From Loxodes magnus (Eukaryota > Ciliophora > Karyorelictea > Loxodida > Loxodidae), in assembly GCA_946699065.1 (NCBI GenBank), contig CAMPDV010000130.1, positions 310,001 to 374,000 of the forward strand: a stretch of 64,000 nucleotides of DNA, in the 5' to 3' direction. Shown here one piece after another: positions 1 through 12,080 of this stretch (positions are counted from its first letter, which is position 1; every line of letters begins with the position of its first letter). The notes beneath the pieces are model-generated. The model saw nothing but the letters and a program-made list of their open reading frames with translations, made no database searches and was not told where the DNA came from. The position numbers were made by a program, and so were the translations under genes.

Positions 1-543
1 TATATTTTATACAAGCCAGGACATTATGATATTATATACTCTAGAGAATAATCAAATGCAGATGGATTTGATGAATTTAAGGAAATTTTTACAGGAAGGC
101 TAACCATACCACCAGGCTATAATCCTCAAATTCCAGGTTTTCCTTTTTACATTCAAGTAAATGAAAATGGATAAGAATGTCCAAAGGACGAGAATAAAAT
201 GTTCCAAATTCAATATCACACAAACTACATGAGCACAATAGAAACTAAGAGTTAGATAGATAAGCTTCAACAGTAAGAATATATGCTAATAAAATGTGAA
301 ACCTGCAAATAGTAAATAGAATAAATAAGCATCGTCTAACTACAATGCTAGCATAAAGTATGCAAATTCTGCTTAGAGGATAAAATTGAACAAGATACTA
401 ATGGAAAAATTATTCGAAAGCAAATGGATCTTGGAAAAAAAGCGAGCTGCACCTAGTGTAATCGTGTTTTGACAAATCAAGAAATTCAAGAAGTATTTGG
501 AAAGGAAAAGTTTGAGAAGGCTTTACAAGAGAGTAGAAAATGA
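1..543 (+). CDS. Otubain-like OTU peptidase with C-terminal RING-type zinc finger (3' part only)
   Basis: The frame is open from base 1 with TAA/TAG as Gln and ends at TGA 541-543. The first residues match the end of an otubain (peptidase C65) fold: Lys-Pro-Gly-His-Tyr-Asp around the catalytic His (codon 22-24). A conserved Pro-rich stretch follows. Then comes a Cys/His cluster starting at 295: C-x2-C, C-x-H-x-C-x2-C, and a later C-x2-C, as in RING-HC fingers. A fused otubain and RING would combine ubiquitin removal and ubiquitin transfer, which is inference. The catalytic Cys lies upstream of the window, so activity cannot be judged. The same otubain tail recurs in the gene at 2742-7938, so the two are tandem paralogues. 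Confidence 0.75.
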
Positions 544-969
544 GAACTATTTCCATTTAATTGATTGAAGGTTTTTTGAATTACTAATCTTAAATGATAA
601 AATTAAAGCTTTAAAATGAAAAACCTAATTTATATGATTATTTAGATATTTATTAGCAAGTATCAAATTAGGCCTATGCGAGTTGTCTTTATGCTCTTTT
701 TAATTTATAGTTGTAGATTGGTTGTTTATGTCTAGGATTATTTAGCCCAGAATGCCACCTCACTTCGATATTTAAATAAGATTTTATTTGTATAAATTTG
801 TCTAAAATCCCTTTTAGTTTATACTATAAATAAGTATCTTTATATGCTTCTAGTCTAGTAATTAATCTATAATAAGCAAGATAAAAAGATACTAAGTCTA
901 GAGTTTTTTCCTTTAAAATGAAGCGATAAATTAAGATATTTAAGGGATTATTAAGAGAAAGTATGAAGA

Positions 970-1041
970 TGCCTCATGGTGTAACGGTTAGCACTTTGGA
1001 CTTTAAATCCAGCAATCCGAGTTCGATTCTCGGTGAGGCAA
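970..1041 (+). tRNA. tRNA-Gln(UUA), reads the reassigned codon UAA
   Basis: The full cloverleaf folds by eye. The acceptor is 970-976 with 1034-1040, discriminator A1041. U8 is at 977. The D-stem is 979-982 with 991-994, GG at 986-987. The anticodon stem is 996-1000 with 1008-1012, anticodon TTA at 1003-1005. The T-arm is 1017-1021/1029-1033 with a TTCGATT loop. The D-arm, anticodon stem and T-arm closely resemble eukaryotic tRNA-Gln, while the anticodon pairs with UAA, as in the Gln suppressor-type tRNAs of Tetrahymena. It carries no intron. By wobble it could also read UAG, but a separate CUA tRNA may exist elsewhere. Confidence 0.95.
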
Positions 1042-1046
1042 TTTTT
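1042..1046 (+). terminator. RNA polymerase III T-run terminator
   Basis: Five T residues directly follow the tRNA discriminator base, the usual Pol III termination signal. Confidence 0.75.
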
Positions 1047-1184
1047 AATAAAATGATTATATCTTAAGCCAAAGAACCTTTGTTAGTTCATAACTAATAA
1101 ATTATTTTTAATTTCCTTAAATACTCTTCTAAAGCTTTAATTTTTAAACTTTAATTAGTTTAGTTAGCTTTAGTTAACTATTTA

Positions 1185-2110
1185 ATTAAACTGAAAAGAT
1201 AACCGCCTTTTTATAGTCACATACTACCCTTTTAACTTTAATTTATATCCATCCATTTATTACAAAACGGATACTCCCGCTTTATAATCACAATCCTAAG
1301 ATCGTTCATTATAATATGTTGCCTTAGTTCATCTTGCTTTTAAGTCTACTTGCTCACGTACAATCTTACTCCTCCTTTCTCTTACCAAGAGCGAAACAAG
1401 TTTAAAGTAACTTCCTCTTCCTTGAAAAATCTGATTAGGACTCTTAGCCATCTATTTAACCAGTTTATTATAACGACTTTAAAGCTTCCTAAAATAAAGA
1501 AGAGGAAGTTAATTCTCAAACCATTGATTATTATGACTAAGGAACTCTTAGTTCCCATCAAGATTACGATGGACAAGTATAAGCAGTAAAAAATGCAGAA
1601 AACCTAGGATATTATGGATTTGAATATTAAAAAGAGGAGTTTCCTAATTCTTTCTTTTATTCTTGGTATGCTAATTTACTTGGGGAGTAAGATAGTGATA
1701 GTCTAGACTTCTCAGGCACTAATGATTTGTACTCAGATGATGAATAATTAGGTTATGAATGAAATTACTATGATTATCATTCTTAAGAGCAAAAGCTAAA
1801 TAATTAGGATGCTATAGGAATAAATAAGTATTCAGAAGGAGAAGAACCAACTTAGTATTAAGGTGCTGATGGTTATTATGACGAGAAAAAGAAATCTGAA
1901 ATAGGGAACGAATATGGATCAAATTACTTCTACGAACCTTAAATACAAGAATTCCTATAAAAGACTAGAAAACATTAAATAGGAGAATAACTTACCAAAA
2001 ATGGAGAAAGAAGTTTGAAAAGTAAGAAAAATAGAAATACAAAACGACCATCTTAGGAGTGAAAATTGGTCCTAGATCAGTGATACATTATATTTTTTAT
2101 TAATTTCTTT
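1185..2110. repeat. Left arm of a ~925-bp inverted repeat
   Basis: This stretch is nearly identical to the reverse complement of 9528-10452, with only a handful of base differences seen by eye. Each arm holds one copy of the secreted-protein gene plus its short flanks. About 7.4 kb lies between the arms. Confidence 0.9.
1316..2062 (+). CDS. Small secreted acidic Tyr/Gln-rich protein, copy 1
   Basis: With TAA/TAG as Gln the frame from ATG 1316 encodes 248 residues to TGA 2060-2062. A second in-frame TGA at 2081-2083 would add seven residues; the first is preferred because coding UGA is avoided just before stops in this code. The N-terminus is a classical signal peptide: Met-Leu-Pro, then a Leu-rich core ending Ala-His-Val-Gln-Ser. 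The mature part is rich in Tyr, Gln, Glu and Asp, with no recognised domain and no Cys pattern. One internal TGA (Glu-Trp-Asn) is read as Trp. The inverted copy at 9578-10324 differs at two residues (Gln/Glu and Phe/Leu). The role is unknown; a secreted or extrusome protein is possible but is inference. Confidence 0.7.
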
Positions 2111-2741
2111 TTTTATTTAAAGTTATCAAAGGTATATAAAAGCAACAAAAATGATTAAAAGTTTTTTCTAATAAAGATAGTTTAAAGTTAAGGAAGCAGA
2201 ATAAAAACAATAATATATCATATTTTTTAGTTAAAAATAAGCTTAGATAAGATATATTATATAAAAGCTATTTTCATTTAAGATTTAGAATAATTTCTCT
2301 TAGTATTGGACCTACTTTCTCTCTAGTTTAATATGATTTTTAAAATGATTCATAATTAATGCGCTATTAAATCAGTCCTGGATTTTTTATTTACCTTAAT
2401 CTAAAATTTGGTTAGTACTATTTATTTACGTTTATTTAATATCCAACGTATTAACTAATTTACTCATTATTGGCAGAATACTTACCCATCCAAAGTCCCA
2501 TATATTATAGTCCTACTATTCCAATTTTATAAGTGGCTTAGTTTCTTATACACCCTAAGTAATACTTCTCTTCCAGCTCCTTCTCTTCATAATGTTTTCC
2601 TAAAATTAAAAGGTTTCTTTAGTTCTCTTCGTTTTAACTAGCTCATTAGGTGATTTAACTTATCGATCCGTTTTTACTACTAACTCCTTTATCTTTCTTT
2701 ACTAACCTTCTCACTTAGCTTTACTATTAATTACTTAGAGA

Positions 2742-5700
2742 ATGTTGGAATCTTTAAAGATCTAGATACGAAATGAGAAAGCTTTAGTGTTAGAACAGAT
2801 TTAGTTAATATAGCCAATTAAAAATATATTCAACCCTAAGGTGCGAACACTCTGCATCTCATCAAGTAAAAGAGATCTGACAAGAAGAAAAATCTTAGGT
2901 TTTGAACTTCAGTGAATGGAAGACTGATTATTGAATTAAGAAAAGCTATTATCTCATCATTCATTCTACTAAGAGAGCAAATGAGCAACTCTAAGTAGGA
3001 TGTATCTTAATAAAATAGAGGCTATTATTCAAATAGGTTAAAGGTAAAGACAGTAGGATATAAGTCAAAGGCATTTTTTTAAAGATATAAGTTAAAATGA
3101 ATTATTTATAGAGTTAGGATATAATCTAACTTTTTTAAAGTGAGGAAGTGCTAGAACAGCTAGATTAAATAGAAAAGAGGGGTGTGAGAGTACTCACTTT
3201 TAAGTAGATAGTGGTTTATAGGTAAAGTATTATAGAATCAGGAAATAAAGAGGAAGCTTTCTTATGTTCTATCAAGGAGGAGCTATAAGATTTGCCTTCT
3301 AAACTTGTGATAAAGAAGTTGAAGAGCTATAAAGGGAATAAACCTGAAGAGTGAGTTAGTAATGTAATGAATGAGGTGGATTTGTTGAGTTAAGTGAGGA
3401 GTTATAAGAATATTGTTTGTCTATATGGGATTGTTATTGATGAAAGTCAAGTGGCTTTTATTTTTGAAAACTGTCCAATTGATTTAGCAAGAGTGATAGT
3501 AAACGAAACTTGACCTCTTTCCTAGATGAGTTTGATAACTATTTTACGATACCTTAAGTAAGTGGCAGAAGGACTGCATTTCCTCCATGCTTGCTAGATT
3601 TTGCATCTTAATCTTAATCTTGAGAATATAATGATAAGTTAGGAAGGAGTTGCTAAGCTAGCAGGGCTTGGGTTAACTCATTAAATAAATTTTACTGCCT
3701 AAATGTTTTCAATCCCCTAGGCTTAAAATAAGCTAATTGATACTATAAACTTTATGTCACCTGAATCAATTAACAATTAATAGCTGACAAAGAAGAGTGA
3801 TATTTGGTCACTCGGTTGTATTATATTTAGTGCGTTGAACGGAAGCTACCCTTACTGAGAATGTATCTCATAATTATAAGTCTATCAGATGCTAAAAAGT
3901 GGAAAGCCCCCTAAGAATTTGCATGACTAGGAAGCAGATTTGCAAGATATAATTGACAGCTGCTTTAAGCTTAAGTAAGAAGAAAGACCTACGAGTGAGT
4001 AAGTAATAAATGCACTTGATTAAGCGATTCAAGTAAGACGGTAGTGTTCAAATTGTGTTCTAGAAAAGTAGAAAATTTCTCTTCAAGAGATCTAATTAAT
4101 GTAGCAGTCGGCTGATTTGCAAATTCCTTAAGAGTACTGAAATACCTTAAATTAAGTATCAGAAGAAAACGATATTTTAAAAAGCAAACTACAAGAAATT
4201 CAAAAAAAAATGCTTAAGAATATAAACATCAATCAGCATGAAAAAGAATAGATTTGAATCAACGAAATCAACAAAAAGAATATCGAAATCAGAAGCTTAA
4301 GGGATTTTATTGAAGAACTAGATGAGGATTTACAAAACGAAATCGAGTTAAGGAAAGATGCAGAAAACTAGTATACCTATGCTTTAGAATAGGTAGAGAT
4401 AGTTAAAAATAAGTAGTAGTAATATAGGAATTAGCTTGAGGAGAATATCCAAGAAATGAATATGAGAAGAGAATCTTCAAACTTCTAGATATCTTATATA
4501 GAAAAACTGGAAGCAAGTGAAAAATTTTTAGGCTAATGCATTGAACACCTAGTAAGTATTAAAAGCTAAATATAGAAGTAAGAAAATAAGAGTTTGAAAA
4601 TGTAGATGACATAGTTAACAGCCACGTTGGAGAACGAAAAAAAATAATACAAAGAGCTCATTAAAAGTGTTTAAATGTAGAGAGAGGAGCTTATATAAGC
4701 TTTGAAAGAAAAATAAGAGCTAAGTAAAAAAGTGGATTAGTATCAATAATAAATTATAGTTAATCAATAAGAATCGAAAAGTCTAAATCAAGAACTGCAG
4801 AAGTAAATAGATGACTTCTTACTCCAAATATAGGAAGAAGAAATATTATCTGCTAGAAGCAAAGAGAACTAGCTAAATTAGCATTATGATAAAGAAATAT
4901 CTCAGTTGAGAATATAAAACGAAAGCTTGGAAAATGAAAAGAGGATTTTACAAGAAAAGGTTAGTGAAATGTAATAGTAAATGGATAGAATGGACTAAAC
5001 TCTTCAAGATCTAAAAATAGAAAGAGAGAAATTCGAAAATATTATATAGAACTAGGCATTTGATATTCAAATTAAGGAAATACAGTTTTAAAAAATGGAA
5101 AATATACTTAAATAGAGTTCAAATTTATATTAAGAAGAGTCTAAATTAATTTAAGAAAGAGAAGCTTATTTGAACTAAGTGGTAGATTAAAATTAAACTC
5201 TAGCATAAGAAAATAATGAGATACTGATGAAGTTTTTCAAATAGAGTGAAGAAGTTCAGAGAATGTAAGAGTAAATGAAAGAGGAGAAATAACTAAAAGA
5301 TCAGATTCAGTAGTTAAAAAGCAGTTTAGAGGAGTCTTAATCTAAGTTATAGCAAGTGAGTTACTTAAATGAACAGTTATAACGATAAAATTAGGAGGAG
5401 AAAGTATAATTCTAAATGATTAAGGATTTGATTTAAAAACTTGAGATTGAAAAAAAGGTCTGGAAATAATAATTAGAATAGATAGAGCATCTTTACTTCA
5501 GTAAAGCTAATAGAGAAAGCATTTTATTGAAGAGTAGTAAGCTATAAGATCAAAAATTGAAAGCAGAGGAATAATAGGAAACTTAAAAATCCTTAGAAAA
5601 CGTTTAATCGGGAAGAATTTAAGTATAGGACACAATCGACTTTATAAAAGAAATGGGAAATTAAGTTAACAAGCTTACTAGTCTATTAACAAACCTGCAA

Positions 5701-7938
5701 AACGAGAATGACGTACTAAAAAATGAAATAGAAGAACTATAATAAAAGAACGAAGTTTAAATAGAAAATATAAAGCATTAAAAGTAGTAAAAATTAAAGG
5801 AATAGTAAGTCTAAAAATAGAAAATGGAGATTTAAATACCGAATAGGAGTTTAAAAATTGTAAGCACCAATCAATTGAATTAAGAAATTGAAGATATAGA
5901 CATGGATTAAAGTGAAAGTAGCAGATAGGATATTACTTTAAAGAATTAAAACGTTGAACAACTTGAGTTTTAAGTTGAAAAAGATATTCCTGCAACTCCT
6001 TCAGAGTGTTCAGAGCAATCATAATGCAAACTGATTTATCCCCGAAGTTCTCTTTTAAAATTCATAAATGAGAAAAAGCATAAGTCAGGGTTTTAGAAGG
6101 ATTGATAAGGTTTGTTGGCCATTTATGACTCTATTAGAAGCGTAAAAGATGATGGAAATTCTTTCTTTAGAGCAGTAGGATTTGCCTACTTGGAACATTT
6201 ACTAAGGATAACAACTCCAGATTAACATTTACAAGACTTCATAAGCAAACTTGAGAGTAGTCAAGGGTATTATTAAATAAGGCCTAACACAATAAACAGT
6301 AGTCATTCCGATTTGAGGTAAATTTTTCTAAGATTTTTGCACGAGTTGTAGTAGTAAAAAAGTTAGAATAGCCAGAAGCAGATTTTATAGTTCTTATTTG
6401 AAGAAGTTCATGACAATAAAGACAACCAAGATGAAGCTTTGATATGATAAATGCGCTGCTTTGTAGCTAATTATCTAGAAGCTCATAGAGATTACTTCGA
6501 AAGTTTATGCCAAGTTTCTTACGAAGATTTAATAAAAAACACCTTAACTATGCAAAGAGAAGTAGAGGGTGTTTGTATTTATTGACTTTAGTTTGTTCTG
6601 AGAATAAAAGTTGAGATCGTGATGTTAGATTAGAATCAGTAAGAAAATTGGTCACAATCAAAGTAGCTATAAATTTGAGGGAAATTTCCCTTAATTTACA
6701 TTCTAAAAGAAGGTCATTATGATATATTATATTCAAAGGAATAATCAGAAGTAGATGGCTTCGATAGTTCGAGTGAGTAATTTACAGATCATGTCATATT
6801 ACCACCAAATTATAGTATTAAGCAACCTGGAATGCCTTTTTACATTGAGATTGAGACAACAGGTAAAGATTGTCCGTTTAATGAGTCAAACCCTTTCAAA
6901 ATTGCATTAAACTTTCCTTATAGCAGTTAAAAGCAAACTATATGATAGAACAGTAAGGGTTATGAGTATTAAAACGAATCTTGAAAGGTTTAAAAGAAAG
7001 AACTTTCCCATGCAAGCAGATATAATTAGAATCGGGATAGTTAAGAATAAAATCTAGTAGAAGAAGATGAATACTAAGGCGATTTTTTTGAAGGTAAGAA
7101 ACATGGATACGGAATTTGTAAGTATAGAAATGGAGATAAGTATGAAGGACAGTGAATAGAAGATTAAAAATAAGGCCAAGGTAATCTTTACTATGCTGAT
7201 GGTAGTATTTATAAGGGTGAGTTTAAGAAAGATTAAAGAAAGGGAAGTGGAGCTTATACCAATGTAAAGGGGAATAAATATGAAGGATAATGGTTAGATG
7301 ATAAAATGTAGGGAAAAGGAGTCATTCATTATTTTGACGGAGCAATCTATGAGGGTGAGTTTCTTAGGAATAAAAGACATGGATATGGAATCTATAAGCA
7401 CAAAAATGGAGATAAATATGAAGGAAATTGAGATTAAGACTAGGAATAAGGAAAAGGAGTATTCAATTACGCAGACGGAAGAATATATGAAGGAGAATTT
7501 TCTAAGGGTTTAAAATAAGGGTATGGAGTATTTAAATATATTAATGGAGCTTAGTATGAAGGGCAATGGGCTTGAAACCAAATATACGGAAAAGGAATAT
7601 TACATTATGCAGAGGGTGGAGTTTACGAAGGCGAATTTTTTAAAGATCATAAACATGGATATGGAATATATAAAAGTAAAAGTGGAGATAAATACGAAGG
7701 CTAATGAATCGAGGATAAATTTTAAGGTAAAGGAGTTTACTTCTACAAAGATGGAAGCAAATATGAGGGAGAATTTTACTTAGGTAAAAGACATGGTTAA
7801 GGTATTTATATAAACAAGAATGGAATTAAATATGAAGGATAGTGAACTATGAATAAATTTACAGAATAGGCTACATTTACAGATAAGAAACAAAAGTCAG
7901 AGATAAATTTATAGGATAATGGCAGTTAATAAAAATGA
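2742..7938 (+). CDS. Pseudokinase / coiled-coil / inactive otubain / MORN-repeat fusion protein
   Basis: Reading TAA/TAG as Gln and TGA as Trp, and removing a 28-nt intron (3113-3140), gives 1722 residues to TGA 7936-7938. The kinase-like domain spans about 135-425. The VIKK Lys is kept (182), but HRD is His-Leu-Asn (Asn281) and DFG has lost its Asp (Gly299), so catalysis is unlikely. A long Gln-rich coiled coil covers about 428-1071. The otubain-like domain (about 1111-1378) reads Asp-Gly-Asn-Ser at the catalytic motif, with Ser1131 in place of Cys, while the Gly-His-Tyr-Asp His1316 is kept. Twelve MORN repeats (about 1433-1694) follow, a membrane- or scaffold-binding repeat in other proteins. 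With both enzyme folds lacking key residues it is probably a scaffold. The start ATG and the intron are inferred; the frame from 3142 on is firm. Confidence 0.85.
3113..3140 (+). other. Predicted 28-nt spliceosomal intron
   Basis: The N-terminal frame (codons at positions divisible by 3) must switch to the kinase frame here. GT at 3113 and AG at 3139-3140 enclose a CTAAC branch-like motif, and removal joins the frames. Size and motifs match other small introns inferred in the window. Confidence 0.5.
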
Positions 7939-8157
7939 GGTAACCAATGTTTATATAATAAACTTAGTTTTATTATAAGACTTATATGACTTTTATTCTT
8001 TTGCCATTTAACTTTTATCTAGATTTTTCTAAGCTATAAAGCCTCCAATCTTAACGAGATTATTTTTATAATTTTTTTCTTAAATCATCTAAAATTAAAT
8101 AAGTATAAGATCAAAATATAATGAGAAAACTTGATGAATTAACTCTTGCTTATCCTA

Positions 8158-8685
8158 TCATGTAGCTTTGTTTATATTAATGGTCTTCTTCGCTAAAGTT
8201 TCTTTCGTATAGTTCCAATTTATAACTCTATTATTAATCTTTTTTGTTTCTATAATTTTCTGATCTTTATTGATCTTTATTGATCTTCATCTTGAGCTTT
8301 CTTCTTAATTTTATCATTTATATTTTAACTCTTGTTTATCCTATCATGTAGCCTTACCATTATTTCCATTTTCTATTTGCTTCTTACAAATTTAAATCTT
8401 AAGCCATACTACCATATGAAATAATATCTTATAGATTTGAGTATAGTAAGCATGGCTTGTCATATATCTATCATCTAAATCTTTCTTCACATCAGCATTT
8501 TAATAGTCCACTTCAAACGTCTAATTCTGAATAATTAGCCTTGAATCCTTTCTACTTCCCTTTAAGCTAACTTATTTCCTTAAAAATACTTTGATATAAT
8601 CAATACTCTAAGCATATTCGACATCATTAAAGCAAATAGTTGCAATTTTAGTAGTATACTGCTAATAGTACCTGGATATGTTCAT
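8158..8685 (-). CDS. Unknown small basic protein
   Basis: From ATG at 8685 the minus frame (TAA/TAG=Gln) has good coding character: balanced charged and hydrophobic residues, for example Cys-Phe-Asn-Asp-Val-Glu-Tyr-Ala near the N-terminus. This region might be RRM-like, but I do not recognise it with confidence. Four in-frame TGAs occur near the end (8346, 8316, 8289, 8160, codon first base). The last, at 8158-8160, is taken as stop, giving 175 residues. The Ala-Thr-TGA-TAG context occurs twice because about 28 bp are directly repeated (near 8138 and 8324), so the true stop could be the earlier one. It converges on the fusion gene ending at 7938. Confidence 0.45.
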
Positions 8686-9527
8686 TAGAGAAACAAGTTT
8701 AACGTCTAGTTCTGAGCAAGTTTAGATAAATATTTAGAAGTAAAAATCTAAAAATTTGTGATGGTGAGATAAAATCAGAAAGTGAAAGAGATTTCAAAGA
8801 TATGAAAGCTGAAGATAGTCTAGTATAAAGTTAAGAGTGTGGGTTTATGATAATCAAGTATTTATATATAGGAGTAAACTTAAGTTCAGTAGAGAAACTA
8901 TTAAGTCTATAAAAAGCAGAATGTAAGCTTGATTTCTATCAAACGTTGGAGCTAATTGCATATTCTTTATAGCTTTAATATATTAACTTTGCTTGATTTC
9001 GTAATTATATATAACTAAAATAAATAGCTTTTGATTTAAAAATATAGGGGTGCTATAGTAATTTGGTTGCTCTTAAGCTTTTTATAATTAAGAAAAATAA
9101 TTTAGGGATTAAAGTAGTTATTTAGGGTGTTTTTGATAAATCAATCAAATATTTAAGATCTTGAATACTGAACAAGTAAAGTCATTATTAAAGTTAAGTC
9201 TTAAATTAATAATGATATATCACATTTGTTTATAAAATTAGTCAAATGAATAAGGTTGCTAAATCTTAATTTTTTTAAAGAAGTTAAATGAAATTTAAAT
9301 AATATAATTAATAAAATGAATCATTTTAGTATCTTAAATTAGATCTTTAGAGATTATTTAAAGATAAAATTTTCTAAATACCTAATTAAAAGTTATTAAA
9401 AAGATTTAATAATAAACTAAAAAATTTCAAATTTATATAATTAAACTTTTATATAAATTATCCCTAAATTCAAATTTTATGCTAATCATCCTTATTTATT
9501 TTTTCTTTATCTAGATTTTTAAAACAA

Positions 9528-10452
9528 AAAAGGAAATTAATAAAAAATATAGTGTATCACTGATCTAGGACCAATTTTCACTCCTAAGATGGTCGTTTTG
9601 TATTTCTATTTTTCTTACTTTTCAAACTTCTTTCTCCATTTTTGGTAAGTTATTCTCCTATTTAATGTTTTCTAGTCTTTTATAGGAATTCTTGTATTTA
9701 AGGTTCGTAGAAGTAATTTGATCCATATTCGTTCCCTATTTCAGATTTCTTTTTCTCGTCATAATAACCATCAGCAACTTAATACTAAGTTGGTTCTTCT
9801 CCTTCTGAATACTTATTTATTCCTATAGCATCCTAATTATTTAGCTTTTTCTCTTAAGAATGATAATCATAGTAATTTCATTCATAACCTAATTATTCAT
9901 CATCTGAGTACAAATCATTAGTGCCTGAGAAGTCTAGACTATCACTATCTTACTCCCCAAGTAAATTAGCATACCAAGAATAAAAGAAAGAATTAGGAAA
10001 CTCCTCTTTTTAATATTCAAGTCCATAATATCCTAGGTTTTCTGCATTTTTTACTGCTTATACTTGTCCATCGTAATCTTGATGGGAACTAAGAGTTCCT
10101 TAGTCATAATAATCAATGGTTTGAGAATTAACTTCCTCTTCTTTATTTTAGGAAGCTTTAAAGTCATTATAATAAACTGGTTAAATAGATGGCTAAGAGT
10201 CCTAATCAGATTTTTCAAGGAAGAGGAAGTTACTTTAAACTTCTTTCGCTCTTGGTAAGAGAAAGGAGGAGTAAGATTGTACGTGAGCAAGTAGACTTAA
10301 AAGCAAGATGAACTAAGGCAACATATTATAATGAGCGATCTTAGGATTGTGATTATAAAGCGGGAGTATCCGTTTTGTAATAAATGGATGGATATAAATT
10401 AAAGTTAAAAGGGTAGTATGTGACTATAAAAAGGCGGTTATCTTTTCAGTTC
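9528..10452. repeat. Right arm of the ~925-bp inverted repeat
   Basis: Reverse complement of 1185-2110 with very few differences. Similarity fades just beyond the ends of the gene it contains. Confidence 0.9.
9578..10324 (-). CDS. Small secreted acidic Tyr/Gln-rich protein, copy 2
   Basis: Same length (248 residues) and same stop context as the gene at 1316-2062, read from ATG 10322-10324 on the minus strand to TGA 9578-9580. The signal peptide is identical. Two amino-acid changes were seen by eye (Gln to Glu near the N-terminus, Phe to Leu in the middle) plus a silent change. The near identity implies recent duplication or ongoing gene conversion between the arms. Confidence 0.7.
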
Positions 10453-10455
10453 AGC

Positions 10456-12080
10456 TTAAACATTATTTGTATTAAACTAAAAGTCTCATTAATCAATTTG
10501 AATCTTTTACAAAAAATATTTAAAATTAAATGAAAAAGCAATAAGTGTCTTATTTAAAGAAATTTTAAACTTATCAGATAAATAATATCATAAAGTTCCT
10601 TTACTAATTTACTCAAACCAACTAAACTTAATTTTTTTTACTTAGGTATATGAATAATAATTCATGAAAAAAGATGTAAAGAAAAATAATAAATTAAATT
10701 TATTCGAATGATACAGATTTGAACTTTAAGATAATTGGGATGAGAAAATATATGGAATATTAAAAGTGTTTTTTCAAATTTCTTAAACAAAATATAAATT
10801 CTATAAAGCATTGAGAAATGATTAAATTTACATGAGAGTTCGCATATAAAGATGTGTTGAATAATTTGATATAACTACCAAACAAAAAATATACATAAAC
10901 ATTTCGCTATAGAAAAAGAGATAAGATAGATTTATTTGACAAAGATAAAGCTAAGTACAAATCTAGATAATATCAAAAAATAAAGAAAGAAAGTAGTTTC
11001 TTTACTAATTAAAATATACAATCTAAGTGAAGGTTAGCACATTTTTTTTACTACAAAGGAAAAAGTAGAGACCTGTTGCTTTAAATTGCAGAAAACTTGA
11101 AAAAAATATAAATTAAAAAAATTTCACTCACAAGTTTAATTTAAAAATCAAAAAAATCGTAAACAATCTTGCTTTAATGCAAATGAAAAAAATAGTCAAA
11201 AGTTCCAAAATAACCAAAAAATTAATATAATTCTAAGCGAAGAAGAGAATATTAATAGAAAAAAATTACTAAATATAAATCAAAATTTAACAAATAAAAA
11301 AATAAATATGAATCAATAAGAAATCATAATTACAGTTATGATTAAGCTCTGTTTTAATAAATTAAAAAATTTCACGCGAGATACTAAAAAAAGAAAAATT
11401 AAAAGTAAAATAAATTATCTAAAAAATAAAAGTTAAAATGATTTTATAAATAATGATAAAAGAAAAAACTAAACTTTTAGAATCTTTGATTTTAACAAAA
11501 AGTGCAAAGATTGTCATAAAAAATTTATAAATAATAAATAAACTAGAAAAAGCCATTACTAATTATAAGAAAAATAAAATAAAAATTTAGAAAAAAAGAT
11601 GAATATTTTTGAAAAAAAATTAAAAATTATTTTTTAATTATTTTAAATAAGATTATGAAAATATAAAGATAATCAATATTTGAAACTGAAAAAAAAACAA
11701 ATGAATAAAAAAATACTTTTGAATATTTTGCAATTAAATAACATAAATCTAAAGCTCGAGAATACCTTAAAAAGACTTAAAAGAAAGTAAAAAGAAAAAA
11801 TTCCAAGAAAATAAAGTAGTTGAATTAAAGATAAATTAAAGGAACTCTAGAAAAAAAATTATTTTTCAATATAAATGATAGATATCACATTAAGCAAAAA
11901 TAAGAAAAATATTAAAATAGTAATTAAGTTAAACAATTAAAAAAATTTAGGTTAAACATTTCATTAGCAAATAAATGAGAAATAATTATTTTCAATTTAA
12001 GAAAAAAACCTTATCTAAAAAAGAATTAGAGAAAAAATTGAATCTAAAAAAATAAATATTTTCTAATTAAAAAAAATAGT
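10456..12080. other. AT-rich intergenic stretch
   Basis: Dominated by A- and T-runs, with no frame showing coding composition and no RNA gene or repeat that I recognise. Confidence 0.5.

Noticed and set aside
1382-1576. Short ORFs in both arms of the inverted repeat.
   Set aside because: They lie in other frames over the secreted-protein gene, whose frame has a signal peptide and balanced composition.
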